Assembly (NCBI GenBank): GCA_963715825.1
Contig: CAVQSI010000038.1
Coordinates: forward strand, 4,756 to 68,755
Reading direction: 5' to 3'
DNA from: Sva-07 sp963715825
GTDB lineage: Bacteria; Actinomycetota; Acidimicrobiia; Acidimicrobiales; Ilumatobacteraceae
Length of the DNA stretch: 64,000 bases
A program made the translations under genes and the position numbers. Shown in pieces: positions 16,666 to 25,756 of this stretch; positions within the stretch are counted from its first letter, which is position 1; every line of letters begins with the position of its first letter. Below the pieces are notes generated by a model. The model was given only the letters and a program-made list of their open reading frames with translations, did not search any database and was not told the origin of the DNA.

Positions 16666-18282
16666 ATGGTTGCTGCGCTCGAGGTCGGACCAACGACGGA
16701 GGCGTTGTGGGAGGAGACGATCGGCCAGAACCTGGCTCGGACCGTCGCCGCGCACGGCACCCGCGACGCCGTCGTGTCGCGCCACCAGGCCATCCGCTGG
16801 ACCTACGACGAGTTCGCGCAGCGCGTCGAGCAGCTCGCCACCGGACTGATCGGCGCCGGCCTCGAGGTCGGTGACCGCGTCGGGCTGTGGAGCCCCAACT
16901 ACGCCGAGTGGGTGCTGATCCAGTACGCCACCGCCGAGGTCGGCGTGATCCTGGTGAACCTCAACCCCGCCTACCGCACCCACGAGCTGGCCTACGCCGT
17001 GCAGCATTCCGGTTGCCGGATGGTGATCGCCGCGCCGACGTTCAAGACGTCGAACTACCGCGACATGCTCGCCAGCGTCGCCCCGCAGTGTCCCGATCTC
17101 GAACGTTCGATCTTCCTGTGGGATCCCGAGTGGTTCGAACTCGCGGATGGCCACCCATCGGTCACCGGCGCCGACCTCGCCGCCCGGCGGGCATTGCTCG
17201 ACACGAACGACCCGATCAACATCCAGTACACCTCGGGCACCACCGGGTTCCCGAAGGGTGCGACCCTGTCTCACCGCAACATCCTCAACAACGGCCGGTT
17301 CACGTCCGTGCTGCAACGTCTCACCGAGCACGACCGGGTGTGCATCCCGGTGCCCTTCTACCACTGCTTCGGCATGGTGATCGGCAACCTCGGCTGCACC
17401 ACCCACGGCGCCACGATCGTCATCCCCGGCGACGCGTTCGACCCGCTCTCCGTGCTGGAGGCCGTGGAGGCCGAGCGGTGCACGTCGCTGTACGGCGTGC
17501 CCACGATGTTCATCGCCGAGCTCGCGCACGAGCGCTTCGAGGAGTTCGACCTGTCGAGCCTGCGCACCGGCGTGATGGCGGGTTCGCCGTGCCCGGTCGA
17601 GGTGATGAAGGCGTGCATCGACCGCATGCACATGGTCGACGTGACCATCTGTTACGGCATGACCGAGACGTCACCGGTGTCGACGCAGACGGTCACCGGC
17701 GACACACTCGAACACCAGACAGCGACGGTTGGCCGGGCGCATCCCCACGTCGAGATCCGCATCGCCGACCCCGACACCGGCGAGACCCTCGAACGCACGG
17801 TGCCGGGTGAGTTCTGCACCCGCGGGTACTCGGTGATGACCGGTTACTGGAACGACCCCGAGCGCACCGCCGCGGCGATCGACGCCGACGGCTGGATGCA
17901 CACCGGCGACCTGGCCGTGATGGCCGACGACGGCTACGTCGAGATCGTGGGGCGCATCAAGGACATGGTGATCCGCGGCGGCGAGAACATCTACCCACGC
18001 GAGATCGAGGAGTTCCTGTACACCCATCCCGACGTCGAGGACGTGCAGGTGATCGGCGTCCCGGACCCGAAGTACGGCGAGGAACTGGTCGCGTGGGTCA
18101 AGCCTCGTGCCGACGCCTCGCTGACCGAGGAGGCGGTGCGCGACTTCTGCCGCGGGACGATCGCCCACTTCAAGGTGCCGCGCTACGTCAAGTTCGTCGA
18201 CGAGTTCCCGATGACCGTCACCGGCAAGGTCCGCAAAGTCGAGATGCGCGAGCAATCGATCGCGGAGCTGGGCCTCGCCTGA
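16666..18282 (+). CDS. AMP-binding acyl-CoA synthetase (FadD-like)
   Basis: 538 residues. The P-loop-like AMP motif is YTSGTTGFPKGA; CYGMTETSPVS, GWMHTGDLAVM, GRIKDMVIRGGENIYPREIE and the final MTVTGKVRKVEMR (catalytic Lys) are all present, so the enzyme should be active. It activates a carboxylate with ATP and CoA. The sequence style is that of medium/long-chain fatty acyl-CoA synthetases; chain length cannot be read. A G-rich stretch (GGGGGA) lies about 8 bases before the ATG. An acyl-CoA dehydrogenase lies nearby on the other strand. Confidence 0.94.
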   Translation: MVAALEVGPTTEALWEETIGQNLARTVAAHGTRDAVVSRHQAIRWTYDEFAQRVEQLATGLIGAGLEVGDRVGLWSPNYAEWVLIQYATAEVGVILVNLNPAYRTHELAYAVQHSGCRMVIAAPTFKTSNYRDMLASVAPQCPDLERSIFLWDPEWFELADGHPSVTGADLAARRALLDTNDPINIQYTSGTTGFPKGATLSHRNILNNGRFTSVLQRLTEHDRVCIPVPFYHCFGMVIGNLGCTTHGATIVIPGDAFDPLSVLEAVEAERCTSLYGVPTMFIAELAHERFEEFDLSSLRTGVMAGSPCPVEVMKACIDRMHMVDVTICYGMTETSPVSTQTVTGDTLEHQTATVGRAHPHVEIRIADPDTGETLERTVPGEFCTRGYSVMTGYWNDPERTAAAIDADGWMHTGDLAVMADDGYVEIVGRIKDMVIRGGENIYPREIEEFLYTHPDVEDVQVIGVPDPKYGEELVAWVKPRADASLTEEAVRDFCRGTIAHFKVPRYVKFVDEFPMTVTGKVRKVEMREQSIAELGLA

Positions 18283-18335
18283 GCCAGCGGTCTGCCGGAG
18301 GGAACACCTCGGACCGCGCCGGCGTTGCACGCTCC

Positions 18336-18758
18336 ATGGACCTCTCCGACGCACTCGACTTCGCCCGCGACAAGCGCAACGGGATCCTGATCGCCCTCAA
18401 GTCCGACGGCCGTCCGCAGTCGTCGAACATCGCCTATGCGGTCGGTGAGGACGACGTGATCCGGATCTCGGTCACCGACGGGCGCGCCAAGACCGCGAAC
18501 CTGCGCCGCGATCCGCGCGCCTCGTTGCACGTCAACCGCGACGACTTCTGGGCCTACGTCGTGATCGAGGCCGACGTCACCATGCTGCCGACCGCTACGT
18601 CACCCGACGACGCGACGGTGGATGCGTTGGTCGACTACTACCGCACGGTCGCCGGAGAGCACGACAACTGGCCCGAGTACCGCCAGGCGATGGTCGACGA
18701 CCGCCGCCTGCTGCTGGAACTCCGCCCGACGCACGCCTACGGCATGCTCAACCGCTGA
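18336..18758 (+). CDS. PPOX-class F420-dependent flavin-type oxidoreductase
   Basis: 140 residues, the usual length of the Rv1155-like split-barrel family. Motifs: KRNGILIALKSDGRPQSSNI (first strands), VSVTDGRAKTANLRRDPRA-like cofactor loop (ISVTDGRAKTANLRRDP here), and LLLELRPTHAYGM at the end. Members reduce substrates with F420H2 or bind F420 or FMN. It starts 53 bp after the acyl-CoA synthetase. The in-frame open region upstream belongs to that gene's antisense or alternative frame and is rejected. Confidence 0.88.
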   Translation: MDLSDALDFARDKRNGILIALKSDGRPQSSNIAYAVGEDDVIRISVTDGRAKTANLRRDPRASLHVNRDDFWAYVVIEADVTMLPTATSPDDATVDALVDYYRTVAGEHDNWPEYRQAMVDDRRLLLELRPTHAYGMLNR

Positions 18759-18794
18759 TCACGGTGACGCCGGCGCGAGGCCCGGCGTCGCCGG

Positions 18795-20121
18795 TCAGGC
18801 GTTCTTGGGGAGCTCGGAGAACGGGACGACCTTGTCCTGGTTCGGCTCCTTCGGCAGGCCGAGGACGCGCTCGCCGATGATGTTCTTCTGCACCTGATCG
18901 GTGCCGCCGTAGATCGGCGGCGCCTGGGCGAACAGGGCCATCTCGGTGACGAACCCGAGGAACGGATTGCCGGTCGCGGCATCGAGCGCCTTGCGGTCGT
19001 CGGAGTTGTAGGCGTGCAACATGCCCTGCGGACCGGCGATGCGCAGGCCGAGGTCGCGCTGCAGACGCACCATGTCGCTCATCGACAGCTTGGCGATGTT
19101 GCCCATGCCGGCAATCTCCTCGCCCTTCGCCTTGGCCGCCTTGACCCGCAGGTTGTTGATGCGGCCGAGCTGGCTCATCGTGTAGAGCCGCACGAGGTCC
19201 TGGCGGATCGTCGGGTCCTGTGCGACGCCGGCGCCCTGGGCGAGGTTGATCATCATCTTCGAGGTGTCGCGGAACGCTGCCCCGCCGCCCGCTGTCGAGG
19301 GCTTCTTCGGGTCGCGGACGTAGTCGCCGGCGCGAGTGCCGAGCTGTCCGCCCACCGTGCCGGGGATCGCTGCGCTGGCGGAGCTGCTCCCCCCGCCAGC
19401 GCCGAGGCCGGCGCGCTCGTGGGCGAGCGTGGTGTTCGCAACGGCCCAGCCGTTGTTGAGCCCGCCGATCACGGCGTCGGCCGGCACGCGGGCGTCGGAC
19501 ATGAAGACCTCGTTGAACAGCGCCCGTCCGGTCAGCTCCTTGAGCGGGCGCACGTCGACACCCTCCTGGTGCATGTCCATCGCGAAGTAGGTGATGCCCT
19601 GGTGCTTGGGGACATCGGAGTTCGTGCGGGCGATCAGCATGCCGAGGTCGGCGTAGTGGCCGCCGGAGGTCCACACCTTCTGGCCGTTGACGATGTACTC
19701 CTCGCCGTCGAGCATCGCCTTGGCCTGCAGCCCGGCGAGGTCGGAGCCGGCGCCGGGCTCGCTGAAGAGCTGGCACCAGGCCTGCTGGCCGGTGACGATG
19801 TCGCGGACGTAGCGCTCGACCTGCTCGGGCGTGCCGTGCGTGGCGATCGTCGGCGCAGCGAGCAGCAGACCGAGGCCGCCGGGGGCGCCCAGCGCGCCGA
19901 ACTCGGCGATCGTGTTGGCCACCAACACCGCATCGCCGCGCGACAGGCCGCGGCCGTAGGCGTTCTCGGGCAAGCGTGGGTGCGGACCACCCGGCGAGGC
20001 CGAGGCGTTCCCACCACTGGGCCACGGTGAGATCCGGGTCCCAGTTCTCCTCGAGCCATGCCCGGACTTCGTCGACGACGTCGTTGCTGGTCGAGGCGGG
20101 CCGTTCGGTCGTATCCGTCAT
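18795..20121 (-). CDS. Acyl-CoA dehydrogenase, single-base frameshift near 19,975
   Basis: The intact main frame (18795 to about 19973) carries the acyl-CoA dehydrogenase core: QLFSEPGAGSDLAG (FAD/substrate loop), VNGQKVWTSGGHYAD and a C-terminal GGTDQVQKNIIGERVLGLP. The normal N-terminus, from ATG 20121 (MTDTTERPAS through RAWLEENWDPDLTVAQWW and LAGWSAPTL), is in another frame. Total length is one base over a multiple of three; CTTGCCCGAG probably stands for CTTCCCGAG. The enzyme transfers electrons from an acyl-CoA to ETF. The active-site Glu position was not pinned down. Confidence 0.88.
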
Positions 20122-20210
20122 GCCGACAGCATCGCCGATCGCCTCCTCGGAGATCGCACCGAACGCGCCGGTTCGGCAGCGAGGCCTGGCATGTCGCGGC
20201 CCCCACCTTC

Positions 20211-20262
20211 CGTTTGCGTACAACTTCCGGTGACCCGCCCCGCCGGAACCTCGACACAAACG
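20211..20262. repeat. 52-bp palindromic intergenic repeat, copy B
   Basis: Ends CGTTTGCG and CACAAACG with inner TTCCGG/CCGGAA. It lies between the acyl-CoA dehydrogenase start and the Rieske gene end. A half-copy-like GCGCAAACG sits at 20299-20307. Confidence 0.8.
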
Positions 20263-20356
20263 GTGTGGGAGTGGAGCCGCCGCCAACGACCTGAGCGCAA
20301 ACGCGGCGCCTGCTGGACGGCCCACTGCTCGGGAAACGCGGTGACCATGGCGGCGA

Positions 20357-21996
20357 TCATCGGGGGACCTTGCCGTTGAGGAAGTCGATCGAGCGGGCAA
20401 CGGTGGCCGCGACGAAGCGCTCGAGCTTCGGGGCGGCGAGGAACCGGGCCGTCGCCTCGAGCGGGAGCATCGACCCCGACCGCTGCGCCTCGACCGCCGC
20501 CGCCCGTGACGTCTTGACGGCGTGGGCATGCATGATGAACGCCGTCGTGCCGTCGAGCAGTGAGTGTCGCTGCAACTCCTCGGCATACGACTCGATCGTC
20601 GTACCGAGCGGTTCGACCTCGTCACGATCGCCGACACGGGTGTGCCACTCGTGCCGACCTGTCCACTGGGCGAGGAACGTCGTGAACATCAGCAGCCGCA
20701 GCAGGTCAGGTGACGTGCCCTCACCGCGATCGACCGCCTGACGGTGGTGCCACCGCACCGCGTTGGCGTAGGTGAGCCCGTGCGTGATGTCGAGCCAGCC
20801 GAAGTCGTCGGCGAAGTCGAACTCGCCGGCCACGTCGTAGCGCAACATCCGCTCGCTCACCGCTCGCACCACGACGTCGAGCACGTCGTCGACCGACGCG
20901 CCCGCACGCGATGGCCGCCGCGGTGGCCTCGACCGGTGCCGTGCGCCGGTCGCCGAGGAGTGCCCCGAGCAGCGTGCCGTCGTCCGTCCAGCCGTCGACG
21001 GGATCGACGACCGACGAACGCGGTGAGGTCGACGCCGGCCAGCGCCCGCATGAATGGGCGCATGTACGGCAGCTTGTCCTCCCGCGTCCCGTACACGATC
21101 GTCGGCACGAGGTGGGGCAACACGGTTGCCGCCCGCTCCCAGCCGATCACCTCGAGCAGCTCGAAGGCCTTCTGGGTGTAGATCGCGCCGTGGCCGTAGG
21201 AGAGGTGGTGATCGCTCACGACAGCGGTGAACCACGGCCGCAGGTCGTCGACGCCGTCGCCCCGTTCGATCGCCGCCAGCACGAGGGACTGGGCGTCGGC
21301 CAGTCGCTCGCTCTCGATCGCCGCCCGGAACGCCGAACCCGTCGCGGCACTCGCCGGTGATGGATCGGGCAACGGGTTCACCGGTCGGTCGCGCTCGGTC
21401 TCGGCGATGCCGACGATGCCCTGCACGATCGGCAGGGCGCGCTGGTCACCCTCGTAGAGATCGATCATGGCGAGACAGTCCGTCGCGGCGGCGATCGAGT
21501 GCCCCCAGCCGAACTCGGCTCGCGGGGCACCATGGGCCATCGCTTCCCACACGAGCTCGCCGGGGTTGGCGTCGGCCTGCAGCAGTCGCACGACGTCGCG
21601 GGCGACCTGGCCGCGGTAGTCGCGCTCGATCCCGCGCCGCAGGCTTTCGAGGAGGCGGGGGCGCTGCACCTCGGGATCCGGGCGGGCGACCGTCACCGAC
21701 ACCGCACCGTCGGCGGCGACGTCGACGGGGTGCACAGGCACCGCCTCCTCACCCTGAACGCACTCGCCGTCGGTCACCCGGAACTTCCAGTTGTGCCAGG
21801 CGCAGGTGAGGAGGTCGCCGTCGAGTTCGCCCTGAGTCAGGCCGTACCCCTCATGGGGGCAGGCGTGGTCGAGGGCGTGCACGCCACTGGTGGTGCGCAC
21901 GAGGCAGACGCGGTGGCCGTCGACCTTCAGCATGCGCATGGACCCGATCGGCAGGTCGTCGATGTGGAGGGTTGTGTTCTCGAGGGGTGTGTTCAT
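20357..21996 (-). CDS. Rieske [2Fe-2S] protein with long helical C-terminal domain (two frameshifts)
   Basis: From ATG 21996 the N-terminus is a Rieske domain: ACPHEGYGLTQGELDG and LLTCAWHNWKF supply the C-x-H and C-x2-H cluster ligands. The remaining about 430 residues are helical (HGAPRAEFGWGHSIAAATDC, YTQKAFELLEVIGWERAA, FAGD-type histidines such as WHHRQAVDRG), resembling questin-oxidase-like proteins; that family call is tentative. Two single-base slips (about 21,010 and 20,905) split the frame, and each can be repaired by removing one G. It is divergent from soxR through a SoxR-type promoter, so it is probably a SoxR target. Confidence 0.75.
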
Positions 21997-22004
21997 GCCG
22001 ACGC

Positions 22005-22035
22005 ACGGTAGAACTTCAACCATGGTTGAAGTCAA
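22005..22035 (-). promoter_or_regulatory. SoxR-type promoter: 20-bp perfect palindrome in a 19-bp -35/-10 spacer
   Basis: Reading the minus strand, TTGACT (22030-22035) and TACCGT (22005-22010) are separated by 19 bp, the overlong spacing typical of MerR/SoxR-activated promoters. The spacer contains ACTTCAAC-CATG-GTTGAAGT (22013-22032), a perfect dyad close to known SoxR boxes. The -10 lies 8 nt before the Rieske ATG; the dyad also covers the soxR ATG. Confidence 0.8.
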
Positions 22036-22495
22036 GGGGTCATCTGCAAAGACCTACAGCGTCGGCGACGTCGCCGTTCGCGCTGGTGTCAACACGTCCG
22101 CGCTGCGCTTCTACGAGGCCAACGGGCTGATCACGAGCGAGCGCAACGAGTCGGGGCACCGCCGGTATCGAGCCGACGTGCTCCGGCGCGTGGGGTTCAT
22201 CAAGGTCGCCCAGCGGGTGGGGCTCACCCTGGAGGAGATCCGCCGGGCGCTCGAGTCGTTGCCCGAGGGTCGCACCCCGACCCGGAAGGACTGGGCGCGC
22301 CTCGCCGCCTCGTGGCGGCCGGTGCTCGACGAGCGCATCGCGCTGCTCGAGGCGATGAAGGAGAAGCTCGACGGCTGCATCGGCTGCGGGTGCCTGAGCC
22401 TCGACACGTGCGCGCTGTACAACCCCGACGACGTCGCGGCGCAGCGCGGCGTGGGCCCCCGCTACCTCCTCGGCGACCCGCCCGCCGGCGAGTAG
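22022..22495 (+). CDS. soxR: Redox-sensing MerR-family activator SoxR
   Basis: 157 residues. The N-terminal MerR HTH (YSVGDVAVRAGVNTSALRFYEANGLI and SGHRRYRADVLRRV) is followed by a dimerisation helix and the sensor loop CIGCGCLSLDTC, the exact C-x2-C-x-C-x5-C [2Fe-2S] pattern of SoxR. Oxidation of the cluster by redox-cycling compounds activates transcription. The ATG lies in the centre of the SoxR-type palindrome, implying autoregulation. The gene is divergent from the Rieske protein and ends 18 bp before repeat copy C. In actinobacteria SoxR targets are usually enzymes and exporters for redox-active metabolites. Confidence 0.95.
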   Translation: MVEVKGSSAKTYSVGDVAVRAGVNTSALRFYEANGLITSERNESGHRRYRADVLRRVGFIKVAQRVGLTLEEIRRALESLPEGRTPTRKDWARLAASWRPVLDERIALLEAMKEKLDGCIGCGCLSLDTCALYNPDDVAAQRGVGPRYLLGDPPAGE

Positions 22496-22512
22496 CCCAC
22501 TCCCCGTCCCTG

Positions 22513-22564
22513 CGTTCGTGTTGCAGTTCCGGTGGTCCGGTCCACCCGAAACCGTAAGCAAACG
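22513..22564. repeat. 52-bp palindromic intergenic repeat, copy C
   Basis: Diverged copy (CGTTCGTG ... AGCAAACG, inner TTCCGGTGG/CCACCCGAA) occupying the convergent gap between soxR and the molybdenum hydroxylase. A bidirectional terminator role is plausible. Confidence 0.75.
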
Positions 22565-22572
22565 GTCTGGGG

Positions 22573-25228
22573 TCAGTCGGTGGGGCGGCGCGCGGGGAGG
22601 CCCATCGGCAAGCTCGTGCGCCAGTTGCCGTCGACGGCGTGGAGCGCAGCAGCGACCGCAGGCGCGGTTGGCACGAGTCCGATCTCGCCGACGCCCTTGA
22701 TGCCGTAGGGCGAGCGGGGCTGGGGCACCTCGACGAGCTGCACCTCGATCTCGGGGACGTCCTTGGCCCGCAGGATGCCGAGCGAGCGCAACGTCATGTT
22801 GGTCGGGAAGCCCGTCTCGGGATCGGTCGGGAAGTCCTCGGTGAGCGCATAGCCGAGACCCATGTGTACCGAGCCTTCCACCTGGCCCTCGACGAGGGTG
22901 GGGTTGACCGCCTTGCCGACGTCGTGGACCGCAACGACCTTCTCGATGTCTCCGGTCTCGGGGTCGGCGATCACCATCTGCGCCGCGAAGCTGAACACGG
23001 CGTGGATCGTCGGGTTGGCCACCGACGGATCGCCCAACTTCTGGGTCCAGTCGACGACGTACTCACCCTCGTAGTCGACGTCGACCTCGCAGCCACCGGC
23101 GAGCGCCGCCGCGGCAGCGTCGCTGACCGAGCCCGCCACCATCAACGTGCCGCGCGAGCCTGTGGTCTGGCCGAAGCCGAGTTCGCGGGTCGTGTCGACG
23201 ATCACGTCGATGCGATCAGGATCGACCACCAACTCCTGTGCGGCAACCTGCAGGGCCACGGTGTGCACGCCCTGCCCCATCTCGGTCCAACCGTGGCGCA
23301 CCTCGATCCGACCAGGCGCGTCACCGACCGGCGCCAGGAACCGGATGACGGCCTTCGACACTTCGCGGAACCCGTTGCCGAGCCCGGAGTTCTTCAACCC
23401 GAGCCCGAGGCCGACCGCCTTGCCCGACGCGATCGCCTCGTCGTAGGACGCCTTGATCTGGTCGAGACACGCCTCGGCACCGCCGGCGCCGTCGTCCATG
23501 ATCTGGCCCGGCCCCCACTCCTCGCCGGGCTTGATGACGTTGCGCTTGCGGATCTCCCAGCCCGAGATGCCGACCTGCTCGGCGAGCCGGTCGAGCACCC
23601 CCTCCATCGCGAACTGGGCCTGGTTCGCACCGAACCCACGGAATGCACCGCACACGAGGTTGTTCGTTCGGACGGCGATCGTCTCGATGTCGAGCGACGG
23701 CCAACGGTACGGACCGCAGGCGTGCCCGGCGGCCCGCTCCAACACCTTCATCCCCACGCTGGCGTAGGCGCCGGAGTCACCGATGCCGCGCACCTTCAGC
23801 GCGGTCACCTTGCCGTCGGCGTCGCAGCCGGCCCAGTACTCGAGCTCGATCGGATGCCGCTTGGCGTGCATCCGGAAGCTCTCCTCGCGCGACAGCGTGC
23901 ACTTCACCGGGCGACCGAGCTTCCAGGCCGCGAGCGCGGTCTGCGCCTGGTTGCTCATGTCCTCCTTGCCACCGAACGCACCGCCATTGGAGACGAGTTC
24001 GACGGTCACGCGCGCCGGGTCGACGCCGAGCACGGACGCGATGTCGTTGCGGTCGTCCCACACGCCCTGCCCACCGGAGTAGACGTGCAGCGTTCGGTCG
24101 CCGCCGTCACCGGTCGGTACTGCCAGCGTCGACTCGGGTTCGAGGAAGGCGTGCTCGATGCGCTGGGTCTGGAACGTCTCGTGGACGGTGAACGCGCTCG
24201 TCGCGAAGGCCGACTCGAAGTCGGCGCCGCGCGTGTAGGCGCTGGTCGAGAGCACGTTCGAATCGGTCCCCCACACCGACAGCGGTGCGTTGTCGTCGAG
24301 TGCTGCTCGGGCGTCCGTGTTCGGCGTGTGGACGTCGTAGGTCACCTCGACCAACTGTGCGGCTGCCCGCGCATGGTCTCGAGTGTCGGCCACGACGACG
24401 GCGAGGACGTCGCCCGCGTACGACGTGCGGCCGCCGACCGGAATCATCACCGGCCAGTCCTTGTAGATGATGCCGACACGCAGCTCCCCCGGCAGGTCGT
24501 CGGCAGTGAGCACCGCCTCGACGCCGGGCGCGGCGAGCGCAGCGGAGGCATCGATGGCGACGATGTCGGCACGGGCGTGATCGGTGAGGTGGAGCGCCGC
24601 ATGGAGCATGCCCGGCACGCGGATGTCGTCGACGTAGCCGCGGTCGCCGAGCGTGAGCGGTGCCGCCTCGTACTTCGCTCCGCCGCCGCCGACCGTGCCC
24701 GACAGCGCCGGCGCACACACCGTGCCCTGCAGCGACGGCCTCGATCGCGTCGAGCACCTTCACGTAGCCGGTACACCGGCACAGATGCGCACCGAGGTGC
24801 GGTGCCATCTTCTCCCGGGTGAGGTCTGCGCCCTTCTTGTCGATCTGCGACTTGGCGCGCATGACGATGCCGGGGATGCAGAAGCCGCACTGCAGTCCAC
24901 CACACGCGGCGAACGCGTCGGCGAACGCTTGACGCTCGGCCTCGTCGACACCTTCGAGCGTGACGACCGACGACCCCTCGACCTTGTCCATGTCGCACTG
25001 GCACGCCACGATCGCCTTGCCGTCGACGAACACGGTGCAGCACCCGCACTGCCCCGACGGCGAGCACCCGTCCTTCGGCGAGGTGATGTCGAGCTCCTCG
25101 CGCAACGCCGCCAGCAGGTGGGGATGCGACCGCCGGACCGTGACCGGCGTGCCGTTGACCTCGAACGCGACGCGGTCGTCGCTCTCCGAGCCGTCGGTGG
25201 TGGCGGGCGCGTCGGCGAGTTCGGTCAC
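22573..25228 (-). CDS. Single-chain molybdenum hydroxylase resembling the selenium-dependent xanthine dehydrogenase family (frameshift near 24,720)
   Basis: Residues 1-165 (GTG 25228) are the two [2Fe-2S] domains: plant-type CSPSGQCGCCTVFVDG and alpha-helical GLQCGFCIPG with HLCRCTGYVK. The long remainder is the molybdopterin subunit: YVDDIRVPGMLHAAL, VWGTDSNVLS, QTQRIEHAFLEPE, GGAFGGKED, RMHAKRHPIELEY, CGAFRGFGANQAQ and GIKGVGEIGLVP. The order iron-sulfur then Mo domain without an FAD domain matches the Se-dependent XDH family. The two halves are in different frames; GCAGGGCACGG at about 24,720 probably has one G too many. In these enzymes selenium is a labile cofactor, so no UGA is expected. 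Fur is 77 bp upstream. Confidence 0.85.
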
Positions 25229-25247
25229 GCTTTACAGTTTGTCAAAG
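25229..25247 (-). promoter_or_regulatory. Imperfect inverted repeat containing TTGACA before the molybdenum hydroxylase start
   Basis: The plus strand CTTTACA-GTTT-GTCAAAG (25230-25247) is a near-dyad immediately upstream of GTG 25228. On the minus strand it includes a perfect TTGACA, but no -10 at proper distance before the start. It may be an operator rather than the promoter. Confidence 0.35.
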
Positions 25248-25305
25248 CAGTGGCCCGGGCGAAAGCCACCGCCGTGAACGCCGCGTTACGACGACGGCAC
25301 ACCAC

Positions 25306-25740
25306 TCAGCGGCACGCGGGGCAGCGAACGGACAGGGCGAAGTGTCCCAGTTCGAGGTGGAGGCCATAGCGATGGTCGAGGCGCTCCGCCAGTGCGGCGA
25401 GCTCATCGGTCGGGATGTCGGTGACCGCCGCGCAGCCGTCGCACACCGCAGCGACCGTGCGGGTGCCGGCCCACCGATACGCCGCCGGGCCGTGGCCGAG
25501 GTGAACGTGCTCGACGACACCCACCTCCTCGAAGTACGACAACGACCGATACACGGTCGCCAGATCGATGTCATCGTGGCGGGCAACGAGTTCCTCGGCC
25601 GTGACCCTCCCACCGCGGGAGTACAGATCCTCGAGCAGTTCGCGTCGCGCCGTCGTGATCCGTCCGCCACCTTTGCGCACGCGGTCGATGGCATCCTCGA
25701 ACGCCAGCGTTGCAGCCGGCTGCGGATGCGGAGTGGTCAC
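25306..25740 (-). CDS. Fur-family metal-responsive repressor
   Basis: 144 residues from GTG 25740; a longer open frame reaches 25854 but would run into the next gene. The winged helix is RITTARRELLEDL and LATVYRSLSYFEEVGVVEHVHLG. The C-terminal half has two CxxC pairs for structural zinc (VCDGC and RCPAC, the latter at the very end), plus a His-rich regulatory region (DHRYGLHLELGHFAL). Which metal it senses (Fe, Zn, or peroxide via PerR) is not decidable. It lies 77 bp upstream of the molybdenum hydroxylase on the same strand. Confidence 0.93.
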   Translation of the reverse strand: MTTPHPQPAATLAFEDAIDRVRKGGGRITTARRELLEDLYSRGGRVTAEELVARHDDIDLATVYRSLSYFEEVGVVEHVHLGHGPAAYRWAGTRTVAAVCDGCAAVTDIPTDELAALAERLDHRYGLHLELGHFALSVRCPACR

Positions 25741-25756
25741 GTCGCCAGGGTAGGCC

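Noticed and set aside
22573..25228. In-frame UGA selenocysteine codon in the molybdenum hydroxylase
   Set aside because: The break between halves is a frame change, not a UGA, and enzymes of this family carry labile, not encoded, selenium.
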